A DNA stretch of 64,000 bases from JBFWRK01 sp050248955 (GTDB taxonomy: Bacteria > Actinomycetota > Acidimicrobiia > Acidimicrobiales > Ilumatobacteraceae). A model generated the notes under the pieces. It ran no database searches and was not told the DNA's origin. It saw only the letters and a program-made list of their open reading frames with translations. Shown here piece after piece: positions 49,765 through 57,918 of the stretch. The position numbers and the translations under genes were made by a program. Numbering within the stretch: position 1 is the stretch's first letter; the number at the start of each line of letters is the position of its first letter. The stretch spans positions 17,368 through 81,367 of the forward strand of contig JBFWRK010000019.1 in the NCBI GenBank assembly GCA_050248955.1, in the 5' to 3' direction.

Positions 49765-50142
49765 TCAGGCCGGCACGGGAGCGTGGTGCTCGAGCACCGT
49801 CTTCGAGTCCCTCACCCGCCGCGCGGTCAGAGCAGTGGCCTGTTCCGGCGGGACGAGTTGCTCGTCGAGGACGCTCTGCGTCTGGCCGTACCCGTTCGGA
49901 TCGATGCGGTCTGCGGCGGGGTCGTCGTAGAAGGCGCCGCCCTCGGCGAGGTACCGGAAGTAGACGGTGCTGCCCGCAGGCACCGCGACGGTGGCGTACT
50001 GGCGCCCGTCGATCTCCTCGACGAGCGGGTGCTCAGCGGGGTCCCAGTCGTTGAAGCTGCCGACCACCGAGGTCGCGCGGTCGTCGTCGACGCTGAATGT
50101 GATGAGGACGAGTCCGTCCTCCTGATGGGTGGTCGTGATCAT
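49765..50142 (-). CDS. Stand-alone CBM48 / isoamylase-N-type protein
   Basis: 125 residues, one glycogen-binding early-set domain: LVLITFSVDDDRATSVVGSF, NDWDPAEHPLVEE, ATVAVPAGSTVYFRYLAEG and GAFYDDPAADRIDPNGYG, all typical of CBM48 in AMPK-beta and isoamylases. No catalytic domain is attached. It probably binds alpha-glucan or recruits a partner. Divergent from the first two-component system, with a CTGAAG operator in between. ATG 50142 chosen by family opening. Confidence 0.82.
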   Translation of the reverse strand: MITTTHQEDGLVLITFSVDDDRATSVVGSFNDWDPAEHPLVEEIDGRQYATVAVPAGSTVYFRYLAEGGAFYDDPAADRIDPNGYGQTQSVLDEQLVPPEQATALTARRVRDSKTVLEHHAPVPA

Positions 50143-50216
50143 CGGGTGCACCTCGAGTTCTTTCGTCGCTGACCGTGTGGACGCGCACACCGTGACACCA
50201 GGCGACTGCGGGCGAC

Positions 50217-50242
50217 CTGAAGACGGCTGAAGGACGCTTCAG
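50217..50242. promoter_or_regulatory. CTGAAG triplet operator, copy A
   Basis: CTGAAG at 50217-50222, CTGAAG at 50227-50232 and inverted CTTCAG at 50237-50242, each 10 bp apart. It ends 28 bases before the response-regulator ATG and lies between that gene and the CBM48 gene. A -10-like CAGAAT at 50259-50264 follows, so the site covers the -35 zone of an apparently leaderless promoter. Two more copies with the same geometry occur at 54094 and 57787. Confidence 0.75.
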
Positions 50243-50270
50243 GTGGCCGCGCCGCGGCCAGAATGGACGC

Positions 50271-50936
50271 ATGCGCGTGCTGGTGGTGGAGGACGAGGTC
50301 CGCCAGGCTGCGGCGTTGAAGCGGGGTCTCGAATCAGAGGGCTTCGCGGTCGACGTGGCGAGCAACGGCACCGATGGGTTGTGGCTCGCCACGGAACAGC
50401 CGTACGACGTGATCGTGCTCGACGTGATGCTCCCAGGGATCAACGGGTTCAAGGTGTGCGCCGCGCTCCGTGAGAAGCAGATCTGGACACCGATCCTCAT
50501 GCTCACTGCCAAGGACGGTGAGCTCGACGAGGCGGAGGCGCTCGACACGGGTGCCGACGACTTCCTCTCCAAGCCGTTCTCGTACGTCGTGCTCCTGGCG
50601 CGACTCCGCGCGCTGCTCCGGCGTGGCGCGCCCGCCCGCCCGCCGGTGCTGACCGCCGGGCCACTGCAGCTCGACGTCGGCGCCCGGATCTGCACGCTCG
50701 ACGGCCGGCCCGTCGAGCTCACCGGACGGGAGTTGTCGATCCTCGAATACCTCATGCGCCGGCACGACGAGGTGGTGCCGAAGAGCGAGATCCTCGAACA
50801 TGTCTGGGACTTCGCCCGTGAGGGTGGCGACAACGTGGTGGAGGTTCACGTCTCGGCGTTGCGCCGCAAGCTCGGTGCCGGGGCCATCGAGACGGTGCGG
50901 GGCGGTGGGTACCGGATTGCCTCGCGGCGGCCCTGA
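50271..50936 (+). CDS. OmpR-family response regulator (first system)
   Basis: 221 residues. Receiver: RVLVVEDEVRQAAALKRGL, phosphoacceptor Asp in DVIVLDVMLPGINGF, conserved Lys in FLSKPFSYVVLLA. C-terminal winged helix: GRELSILEYLMRRHDEVVPK, then NVVEVHVSALRRKLG. No clear ribosome site precedes ATG 50271 and a CAGAAT -10 ends 6 bases upstream, so the transcript is probably leaderless. It is expected to act on the CTGAAG triplet just upstream (autoregulation) and perhaps on the other two copies. Confidence 0.92.
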   Translation: MRVLVVEDEVRQAAALKRGLESEGFAVDVASNGTDGLWLATEQPYDVIVLDVMLPGINGFKVCAALREKQIWTPILMLTAKDGELDEAEALDTGADDFLSKPFSYVVLLARLRALLRRGAPARPPVLTAGPLQLDVGARICTLDGRPVELTGRELSILEYLMRRHDEVVPKSEILEHVWDFAREGGDNVVEVHVSALRRKLGAGAIETVRGGGYRIASRRP

Positions 50937-52296
50937 CGACCCCGGTCGGCGGCGCCCGTCGGTCCGAGCGAGGGTCACCGCGGTCGCGACCGTGCTGATC
51001 GCCCTCGCGTTGGTCGCCGCGGCCGTGAGCGCGTCCGTCCTGGTTCGTCGCTCGTTGTCCTCGAACTACGAGGCACTCCTGCTCGATCGTGTGGATGAGG
51101 TGGAGCTGCTGATTGCGAACGGGCTGCTCACCGCGGTCATCGAGCCGACCGGCCGCGAGACGGGCCAGGTCCAGGTGATCGACGCTGCGGGCGACGTGAT
51201 CGCGGTGACGCCCGGTCTCGCGACGACGACCCGCCTCGATGTCGTTGACGCGCCGAGCACCGGACGAGAGATCGGCGTGACCGTCGACGGTTCCCGGGTG
51301 CAGGGCGATCCGAGCGATCGTTACCGGCTCGTCGCACGTACCGTGACCTCGGGCATCGGACCGCTGACGATCTACGCGGTGACCTCGCTGCGGGCCGCGG
51401 ACGACGCCGCGCACACGCTGACCGTCGGGCTGATGATCGGAGTGCCGCTCCTCACGGCGCTCGCGGCGGCGCTCATCTGGTGGGTGGTCGGGCGCGCGCT
51501 CGCGCCTGTCGAAGCACTTCGCGCGGCGGTCGACCGGATCGAGTCGACGGATCTCGCCGAACGGATCGTCGTGCCGCGCAGCGACGACGAGATCGGTCGC
51601 TTGGGCCAGACGCTCAATCGCATGCTCGGCCGCCTCGACGCGGCGACCACGCGCCAGCGCGTCTTTGCTGCGGCTGCCTCGCACGAGCTGCGCAGCCCCC
51701 TGTCGGCGATCAGGACCGAGCTCGAGGTTGGCCTCGCCTATCCCGAGCGGAGCGAGTGGCCGCTGATCGCGAACGAAGCGCTCGTCGAAGTGTCCAGGCT
51801 CGAGCAGCTCGCCCGCGATCTCCTCGTCCTCACGCGGTTGCAGGCCACGGCGATCGAGCGGGTTCGTTGCGATCTCGACGTGCTCGTCGAGTCCGAGCTC
51901 GCGCTCCGCCAGCCGGGAGCGCACGTCGAGTACCGATCGGACATCGCGCCAGCTGCGGTTCCCGCCGATCGCGACTCGCTCGTCCAGTTGATCCGCAACC
52001 TGCTCGACAACGCTGAGCGCCATGCCGGCTCGTCGGTCGCGATCGAGGTCGGTAGCGACGGCGAGTCGGCCTGGTTCGTCGTGCGGAACGACGGACCGCC
52101 GATCGCGCCGGACGATCGCGCGAGGATCTTCGATCCCTTCACTCGGCTCGACGACGCGCGGGCGCTCGACGACGGCGGCAGCGGGCTCGGGCTGGCGATC
52201 GCGCAGGGCATCGTCGTCGGCTTCGACGGGACCCTCGCCGTGATGGACCTCGATGTCGGCGCAGGCTTCAGGGTGTCGTTCCCGGCGTGGCGCTGA
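50905..52296 (+). CDS. Sensor histidine kinase (first system)
   Basis: About 463 residues. Basic N-terminus, TM1 (VATVLIALALVAAAVSASVL), extracytoplasmic sensor domain of ~150 residues, TM2 (LMIGVPLLTALAAALIWWVV), HAMP, H-box AAASHELRSPLSAIRTELEV, N-box RNLLDNAERHA and G-box GGSGLGLAIAQGI. The start is uncertain: no ATG is available, and GTG 50905 or TTG 50917 inside the end of the regulator gene are the most likely. Partner of the regulator upstream. The last 29 bases overlap the convergent DUF1003 gene. Confidence 0.88.
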   Translation: MGTGLPRGGPDDPGRRRPSVRARVTAVATVLIALALVAAAVSASVLVRRSLSSNYEALLLDRVDEVELLIANGLLTAVIEPTGRETGQVQVIDAAGDVIAVTPGLATTTRLDVVDAPSTGREIGVTVDGSRVQGDPSDRYRLVARTVTSGIGPLTIYAVTSLRAADDAAHTLTVGLMIGVPLLTALAAALIWWVVGRALAPVEALRAAVDRIESTDLAERIVVPRSDDEIGRLGQTLNRMLGRLDAATTRQRVFAAAASHELRSPLSAIRTELEVGLAYPERSEWPLIANEALVEVSRLEQLARDLLVLTRLQATAIERVRCDLDVLVESELALRQPGAHVEYRSDIAPAAVPADRDSLVQLIRNLLDNAERHAGSSVAIEVGSDGESAWFVVRNDGPPIAPDDRARIFDPFTRLDDARALDDGGSGLGLAIAQGIVVGFDGTLAVMDLDVGAGFRVSFPAWR

Positions 52297-52780
52297 CCCC
52301 GCCATCCCTTGGCCCAAGTTCGGGTCCGACGACCGTGTGGTGAATCTCGACGGTGAGCGCGTGGATCATCTTCACGATGCGGTCGGCTTCGACGTTGGTT
52401 TCGAAGTCGTGGCGGGCGAGCTCGGACGCGACCTGGTCCTCTCGCTTCGCGGCGATCAGGAGGATCGCTCCCTGCATCGCCGCCAGGCAGGACAGGATCA
52501 GGTTCAGGAGGATGAACGGGTACTTGTCGAAGCCGGTGTTCCGGTTCCCGAGCATCCACCCGGCGAGGAAGATCAGCGCGGTGACGATGAAGCCCCACGA
52601 ACCCATCCCGTTGCGTAGGGTGTCCGCGGCTCGCTCACCTCGTGAGAGCTCGGTGTCGACCCGGACGGCCGGGTGGTGCCGCCAGTTCTCCCGAGCTGTC
52701 CCTCGGCGGTGACCCTGGGGCCGATCGGTCGGCGGCCTGGTGGCCTTGACGGTGGGTCCCGCGACGGATGGGTCGGACAT
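52268..52780 (-). CDS. DUF1003 membrane protein
   Basis: 170 residues. The family core is complete: RGERAADTLRNGMGSWGFIV, a first helix, then NTGFDKYPFILLNLILSCLA with a second helix and AKREDQVASE, and a short coiled tail. Two membrane helices. The N-terminal ~40 residues are basic and rich in Pro/Arg. Function unknown in general; members often lie near stress and metal-transport genes. It starts 28 bases after the htrA stop on the same strand and may be co-transcribed with htrA. Confidence 0.88.
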   Translation of the reverse strand: MSDPSVAGPTVKATRPPTDRPQGHRRGTARENWRHHPAVRVDTELSRGERAADTLRNGMGSWGFIVTALIFLAGWMLGNRNTGFDKYPFILLNLILSCLAAMQGAILLIAAKREDQVASELARHDFETNVEADRIVKMIHALTVEIHHTVVGPELGPRDGGVSATPGTTP

Positions 52781-52808
52781 CGGTGCTCCTCGCCCGCCCG
52801 GCCTGGAG

Positions 52809-54032
52809 TCAGGCGATGTGGCTGCTCAAGGTAGTGGTCAGAGCGGTGGTCGTCTCACCCCGCTGCACCTCGATCTGCAGCTCGTTCCCGGCGCCGGTCG
52901 AGCGGATGACCTCGCCGAGTGCATCACCCGTGTCCGTCGTCGTGCCGTTCGCCGAGACGATGACGTCGCCCGGCTGCAGTCCTGCCGCTTCTGCCGCGGA
53001 TCCACCGGTCACATCCAGCACGAGGAGCCCGTGATCCACCGCGAGCCCGTAGCGTCGAGCGACCGTCTCGTCGACGGGTGTCGTCGACACGCCGAGGAAC
53101 GCCTTGGTGATCGCCTTGCCCTGCTGGAGCTGGTCGATGATGGGCTTGGCCGTATCGATCGCGATTGCGAAGCCGATGTTCTGCGCGTCGGTGGCGCCGG
53201 CCGAGTTGATGCCGACTACTCGCCCGTCGAGCGTGAGCAGTGGCCCGCCGGAGTTCCCCGGATTGATCGCGGCATCGGTCTGGATGAGATGGGTGAGGTG
53301 CTCGCCGTCGTTCGTGTCGATCGTGCGATCCAGTGCCGACACGATGCCTTCCGTCGCCGTCGGTCCGCCGGTGAGATCGAGCGCGTTCCCGATGGCCACG
53401 ACGGGCTCGCCCATCCGGAGATCAGCCGACGCGCCGAGTGGTAGTGCGGCGAGACCGGTGGCGTCGACGCGGATCACGGCGAGATCGTCGGTTCGATCGA
53501 CCCCGACGACCTCGGCCTTCCGGTCGGTGCCGTCGCTGAAGGTCACGTCGATGGAGGTGGCGTCCGCGACAACGTGCGCGTTGGTGGCGATCTCGCCGCT
53601 CGCTCCGATCACGAACCCGGTGCCGGCGCCGCGCTGGCCCGACATCTGAACGGTGATGCTGACGACACTCGGCAGCACGGACGCGACGAGTGCCGACACG
53701 TCCTGGCGGCCGTTGCGTTCGAGCGTCACGGTGGAGTCGTCGGCGCCCGCACGCGCGGTCGCGGCGGGGGAGGCGGCCGCCGAAGCAGGCGCCGACGACT
53801 GATCTGTTGCGCGTCCCCACGTCCGACCGGCGAGGGTGCCTCCCGCGGTCCCGCCGGCGACGGCGAGAGCGACCAGTGCGGCGACCGCCGCGCGCCGCCG
53901 GGATGGCGCCGTTGACGCGCCCGGTCCGTCCGACCGGGGCGGTTCCGCGTCGTGACGGGCAGCATCGGCCTCTGGCCGGGGCCATGGGTCAGACGCGTTC
54001 GGCGGGTCGAGCATCGGCAGCTGGGACGACAT
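52809..54032 (-). CDS. htrA: HtrA/DegP-like serine protease with PDZ domain
   Basis: 407 residues. Cytosolic Asp/Pro-rich N-terminus, one membrane helix (AAVAALVALAVAGGTAGGTL), linker, then a trypsin-like domain with His in ATNAHVVAD, Asp in RTDDLAVIRVD and Ser in AAINPGNSGGPLL, and a C-terminal PDZ domain with AAGLQPGDVIVSANG. It should degrade or refold damaged proteins outside the membrane. A CTGAAG triplet lies 62 bases upstream. GAGAAAGG precedes ATG 54032. HtrA under two-component control is the theme of secretion-stress systems. Confidence 0.93.
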   Translation of the reverse strand: MSSQLPMLDPPNASDPWPRPEADAARHDAEPPRSDGPGASTAPSRRRAAVAALVALAVAGGTAGGTLAGRTWGRATDQSSAPASAAASPAATARAGADDSTVTLERNGRQDVSALVASVLPSVVSITVQMSGQRGAGTGFVIGASGEIATNAHVVADATSIDVTFSDGTDRKAEVVGVDRTDDLAVIRVDATGLAALPLGASADLRMGEPVVAIGNALDLTGGPTATEGIVSALDRTIDTNDGEHLTHLIQTDAAINPGNSGGPLLTLDGRVVGINSAGATDAQNIGFAIAIDTAKPIIDQLQQGKAITKAFLGVSTTPVDETVARRYGLAVDHGLLVLDVTGGSAAEAAGLQPGDVIVSANGTTTDTGDALGEVIRSTGAGNELQIEVQRGETTTALTTTLSSHIA

Positions 54033-54093
54033 GGTTGTGCCTTTCTCGTTCGAGGATATGTGCACATCGTGGGACGGGGTCGGTGTAGCGGAG

Positions 54094-54119
54094 CTGAAGG
54101 CCGCTGAAGCCGTCTTCAG
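54094..54119. promoter_or_regulatory. CTGAAG triplet operator, copy B
   Basis: CTGAAG at 54094-54099, CTGAAG at 54104-54109 and CTTCAG at 54114-54119, the same 10-bp spacing as copies A and C. Located between htrA (leftward) and the LLM oxidoreductase (rightward). Confidence 0.75.
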
Positions 54120-54159
54120 CAACCGGCGGCATGCTTCGACTTCTGCTAGGCACCCCGAT

Positions 54160-55098
54160 GTGGCGCACGCGCGAAGGTTCCGGTTCGGTGTGGAGATGCA
54201 AGGGCCGTTCGACGGCCGGTCGTGGGCGGACTCGGCTCGCGAGCTCGAGTCGCTCGGCTATTCGACGCTGTTCGTGCCGGATCACTTCCACGAGGGCTAC
54301 GGCCCCATCACCGCGATGGCGACCGCCGCGGCGGCGACGACGACCTTGCGCGTCGGCTCGCTCGTGTTCGACTGCGACTTCCGCCATCCTGCCGTCCTGT
54401 CGCGTGAGCTCGCTTCTATCGACCTGCTGTCAGAAGGGCGGCTCGAGGTCGGGCTCGGCGCGGGATGGAAGCGCCTCGACTACGACCGGTCGGGCATTCC
54501 GATGGACGCGCCGAGGGTTCGGGTCGATCGGATGATCGAGCACACGACGTTGCTCAAGGCACTCTTCGCCGACGGGATCGTCAACTTCTCCGGGCGGCAC
54601 TACCGCATCGCCGACCTCGAGGGCACCCCGAAACCGTTCACACCCGCGGGACCACCGATCATCATCGCCGGCGGCGGCCCGCGAATGCTGCGCTTCGCCG
54701 GAGCGACGGCGGACATCGTGGGCGTCAACCCGTCGATCCACTCCGGTGTCGCGGACCAGGCGTCGGCTCGTGATGCGCTGCCGGTGAGCATCGACGAGAA
54801 GTTCCGGTGGGTCCGTGAGGGAGCGGGCGAACGTTTCGACGACCTTGAGTTCAACGCGTGGGTCTCTGTCGCCGAGCACACCGACCAGGGGATGGCTACC
54901 GCCTCACGGATGAGCGCCCGGTTCGGCGCGGCCCCGGCGGACGTGCTCGCGTCACCGGTGGTGCTCGTCGGCTCTGCCGCCGAGATCATCGACCGACTGC
55001 ACGAACGTCGGGCCCGGTGGGGATACTCGTACATCACGCTGCAAGGCCCCATCGCCCGTCAGTTCGCGCCGATCGTCACCCGGTTGACGGGAACGTGA
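54160..55098 (+). CDS. LLM-class F420-dependent oxidoreductase (TIGR03621-like)
   Basis: 312 residues from a GTG at 54160. FRFGVEMQGPFDGRSWADSA, ESLGYSTLFVPDHFHEGYGP, TTLRVGSLVFDCDFRHPAVL, DLLSEGRLEVGLGAGWKRLD and PPIIIAGGGPRMLRFAGATA form a complete luciferase-like barrel; the FDCDFRHP segment points to the TIGR03621 branch known to use F420. Substrate unknown. Frame continues upstream but that part runs through the CTGAAG operator and has no similarity. Shares its promoter region with htrA. Confidence 0.85.
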   Translation: MAHARRFRFGVEMQGPFDGRSWADSARELESLGYSTLFVPDHFHEGYGPITAMATAAAATTTLRVGSLVFDCDFRHPAVLSRELASIDLLSEGRLEVGLGAGWKRLDYDRSGIPMDAPRVRVDRMIEHTTLLKALFADGIVNFSGRHYRIADLEGTPKPFTPAGPPIIIAGGGPRMLRFAGATADIVGVNPSIHSGVADQASARDALPVSIDEKFRWVREGAGERFDDLEFNAWVSVAEHTDQGMATASRMSARFGAAPADVLASPVVLVGSAAEIIDRLHERRARWGYSYITLQGPIARQFAPIVTRLTGT

Positions 55099-55238
55099 TC
55101 GCGAGCTGAATCCTTGCCGTGCGCTGACCGGACGCGTACCGGGTCGTTGGCGGCCCGAGACCGTTGGTTCGGCACCGTGGGCCGTTGTAGACATCGGGCA
55201 CCGGCCCCGCCGGGTCCATGGAGAAAGGCAGCGTGACC

Positions 55239-55817
55239 ATGAGATCGATGAGAAGGTTCGCGATCGGCACCGCAGCGGCCGGGCTGCTGCTGGCGGCATG
55301 CGGATCGGACGACTCGAACAGCAACTCGGTACCAGCGGTGACCACGGCGGCGAAGGCGGCGACGACTGCGAAGTCGGCGACGACCGCCGCGTCCACCGCG
55401 ACGACGGCGGCCAAGACTGCGACGACGGCGAAGTCGACCGCGACGACCGCCCAAACACTGCCTGGCGCATCGACCCTGTCGCTGAAGTCCACCTCGCTCG
55501 GGTCCTTCCTCATCGACAAGGACGGCAGGACCCTCTACATCTACACGAAGGATTCGCAGAACAAGGCGAGCACCTGCGACGCGGCGTGCGCGACGACGTG
55601 GCTCCCCGAGGCCGCTCCCTCGTCGCCCAGCGCCGGCACCGGCGTCACCGCGTCGAAGATCTCCGAGATCACCCGCTCCGACGGAACGAAGCAGCTGGCA
55701 TACAACGGCTGGCCGCTGTACCGGTACTCGAAGGACACGGCGTCCGGTGAGACAACCGGCGAGGGCTTCGGCGGCACGTGGTACGTCGTCGACGCCGCCG
55801 GCACCGCGATCAAGTGA
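55239..55817 (+). CDS. COG4315 lipoprotein (secreted-repeat protein)
   Basis: 192 residues. Lipoprotein signal ending LLLAACGSDD (lipobox LAAC), then a ~40-residue Ala/Thr/Lys linker, then two copies of the 'secreted repeat of unknown function': SLGSFLIDKDGRTLYIYTKD with CDAACATTWLP, and QLAYNGWPLYRYSKDT with GGTWYVVDAAG. COG4315 proteins are cell-surface proteins of unknown role, often near redox or stress genes. ATG 55239 is 10 nt after GAGAAAGG, the same ribosome site as htrA uses. The linker is encoded by a degenerate GCGACGAC-type tandem repeat (about 55340-55455). Confidence 0.88.
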   Translation: MRSMRRFAIGTAAAGLLLAACGSDDSNSNSVPAVTTAAKAATTAKSATTAASTATTAAKTATTAKSTATTAQTLPGASTLSLKSTSLGSFLIDKDGRTLYIYTKDSQNKASTCDAACATTWLPEAAPSSPSAGTGVTASKISEITRSDGTKQLAYNGWPLYRYSKDTASGETTGEGFGGTWYVVDAAGTAIK

Positions 55818-57039
55818 GCGGCAGGTAGATCTCGAACGTGGTGGGGCGCAGCGAGACCAGCTGGAGGCGCCCCCCGTTCGCCTCCATGAGTGCTCGCGCG
55901 ACGCCGAGTCCGATGCCGGTGCGCCCGCCCGCCGACCAGCCACGCAGGAAGATCCGTGACGCAGCGTCGGCGGGCAGCGCGCTGCCGGCATCGGCGACCG
56001 TGATGCAGCCGAGCCCATCGCGCCGGCGGACGGTGACCACGATGTCGCCGGACCCGTGCACCCGTGCGTTCTCGAGCAACACGTCCAGTGTCTGTTCGAG
56101 CACCCCGGTCTCGATGAGGGCCGCGGGCGACCCGCTCACCCGGAGCCGCACCCGCCGGCCGGCGGCGCGGATCCTCGGCGTCCACGTCGCGACGTGGCCG
56201 GCGACCGCTTGCTCGAGGTCGAGCGGGTGTGCCGGTCGCACGCAGTCCTCGCGCGCCGCGAGCGCGACGCGGAGCACGTCGTCGACAATGCCGGAGAGCC
56301 GTTCGGCCTGGAGGGTGGCTGCGGCGAGCTCGTGTCGGACGAGACCGATGTCATTCACGGCCGCTGCTCCGTCGAGCCGTAGCAGCAGGCCCGCGATCGG
56401 TGTCCTCAGCTGGTGGGCGACGTTGGCAGAGAACTGCCGTTCGCGCAGCAGCGCACCGGCAACCCGGGTGGCGGCGTGGTCCAGCGCATCCGCGATCCGC
56501 GCGATTTCCGGCGGACCTGACCGCGGCACCGGCTCGGAGCGGTGGGCCGACCCGAGCGTCGAAGCCGCGTCAGCGAGGTCATCGAGCGGCCGCGTCAGCC
56601 GTCGCGCTTGGAGCTTGGCCAGCGCCGCCGCCGATGCAAGACCGACGAGCGCGAGGGTGACGACGAACGCCCAGAGCATGAGCACTCGCGCTCGGGTCGG
56701 GTCGTCGACTCGCCAGACGCTCAACGTCAGTCGGTCGCTGCGTGCTGCTTCGATGGCGGTGGGCATGCCCGGCCCGGCGCGGACCGCCGGATTGTTACCG
56801 TTGACGAATTGTGCGCCGAACCCGGAGGGGAGCAGCGCTCGCAGGCGCGCCTCGGTGACATCGGTGCCGTCCTCGAGATCGGCCGCGATCGCGGCGAGGA
56901 TCGTCTCCTCGACCCGAGCTTGCTGCTCGCGCTCGTGAAGCCGGAGCGCGACCGTTCCCGCGATGCCGAGGGGAATGCCGAGCACGATGATGGAGGCGAT
57001 GGCGACGCCGACGATCGATCTGCGGATCCGACGTTCCAC
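55810..57039 (-). CDS. Sensor histidine kinase (second system)
   Basis: 409 residues from a GTG at 57039. TM1 (VGVAIASIIVLGIPLGIAGT), a ~90-residue extracytoplasmic part, TM2 (VLMLWAFVVTLALVGLASAA), HAMP, H-box FSANVAHQLRTPIAGLLLRL, a weak N-box (LDVLLENARVHG) and G-box GRTGIGLGVARALMEANGG. The start is five bases beyond the regulator stop, so the pair is one transcript. The 3' end overlaps the convergent lipoprotein gene by eight bases. Confidence 0.9.
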   Translation of the reverse strand: MERRIRRSIVGVAIASIIVLGIPLGIAGTVALRLHEREQQARVEETILAAIAADLEDGTDVTEARLRALLPSGFGAQFVNGNNPAVRAGPGMPTAIEAARSDRLTLSVWRVDDPTRARVLMLWAFVVTLALVGLASAAALAKLQARRLTRPLDDLADAASTLGSAHRSEPVPRSGPPEIARIADALDHAATRVAGALLRERQFSANVAHQLRTPIAGLLLRLDGAAAVNDIGLVRHELAAATLQAERLSGIVDDVLRVALAAREDCVRPAHPLDLEQAVAGHVATWTPRIRAAGRRVRLRVSGSPAALIETGVLEQTLDVLLENARVHGSGDIVVTVRRRDGLGCITVADAGSALPADAASRIFLRGWSAGGRTGIGLGVARALMEANGGRLQLVSLRPTTFEIYLPLT

Positions 57040-57044
57040 GCCGA

Positions 57045-57752
57045 TCAGCGCGCTTCGAATCGGAACCCAACGCCGCGAATGGTGCTGATGAAGCGCGGCG
57101 CGTCTGCTCGGTCACCGAGCTTGCGCCGCAGCATCGACATGTGGATGTCGAGCGTCTTGGTCGATCCGAACCAGTGCTCGTCCCAGACCTCCTCCATGAT
57201 CCGCTCACGCGTGAGCGCCTCGCCCCGATGACGGTCGAACAAACCCAGCAGATCGAACTCCTTCGGGGTGAGGACCAGCTCCGCGCCGTCGAGCCACGCT
57301 CGACGTGCGGTGTGATCGACCTCGAGGCCCCGGGCAGGCCGAGTACCGGATCTGTGCGAAGCAGAGGGTGGCGCGGCGGACCGCCGCAGCAGCGCCCGCA
57401 GTCGTGCCATCAGCTCGGCGGGCCGTACGGGCTTGGCGACGTAGTCGTCGGCACCGGCGTCGAGTCCGACGATCGCGTCGAGCTCCTCCGCCCGCGCCGT
57501 CAACATCAGTACGGGCGCGGTCACACCGTGGCGTCGTGCCTCACGGCACACCTCGAGCCCGTCGAGCTCCGGGAGCCCGATGTCCAGCACGACTGCGTCG
57601 AACGATCCGATGCTGACCCGAGCGAGTGCATCCTTGCCGTTCGCCGACCACTCGACCGCATAGCCCTCGCGTCGCAACGCGGCAGTGAGCGGCACGGCAA
57701 TGCCGGTGTCGTCTTCGACCAGCAACAGCGAAGGGCAGGATCCCATACCCAT
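57045..57752 (-). CDS. OmpR-family response regulator (second system)
   Basis: 235 residues. Receiver with LLLVEDDTGIAVPLTAAL, phosphoacceptor Asp in AVVLDIGLPELDGLEV and Lys in DDYVAKPVRPAEL; winged helix LVLTPKEFDLLGLFDRHRGE and KTLDIHMSMLRRKLGDRADA, ending ISTIRGVGFRFE. A -10-like CAGGAT (on this strand, 57764-57759) sits 6 bases before ATG 57752, suggesting leaderless expression; ATG 57746 is possible. The CTGAAG triplet copy C lies 35 bases upstream. Confidence 0.92.
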   Translation of the reverse strand: MGMGSCPSLLLVEDDTGIAVPLTAALRREGYAVEWSANGKDALARVSIGSFDAVVLDIGLPELDGLEVCREARRHGVTAPVLMLTARAEELDAIVGLDAGADDYVAKPVRPAELMARLRALLRRSAAPPSASHRSGTRPARGLEVDHTARRAWLDGAELVLTPKEFDLLGLFDRHRGEALTRERIMEEVWDEHWFGSTKTLDIHMSMLRRKLGDRADAPRFISTIRGVGFRFEAR

Positions 57753-57786
57753 GGGCCCATCCTGGGGCCGACGTGCTGTCCGGGCG

Positions 57787-57812
57787 CTGAAGGAGGCTGA
57801 AGTCGGCTTCAG
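57787..57812. promoter_or_regulatory. CTGAAG triplet operator, copy C
   Basis: CTGAAG at 57787-57792, CTGAAG at 57797-57802 and CTTCAG at 57807-57812. Placed between the second response regulator (leftward) and the P450 gene (rightward, start 107 bases away). Geometry identical to copies A and B. Confidence 0.75.
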
Positions 57813-57918
57813 CAGGACGAGGTCAGGCTCGCCCTGACGATGAGCGTGTCACGGCCTACTCGGCCCGACGGCGCGTTCCGTTGACCGCCGACGAGGTGGA
57901 GCCGCGTACGGTGGCTCC

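Noticed and set aside
55340..55455. Possible CRISPR-like or minisatellite array
   Set aside because: The repeat is short, degenerate and in frame, encoding an Ala/Thr/Lys linker of a lipoprotein; there are no spacers.
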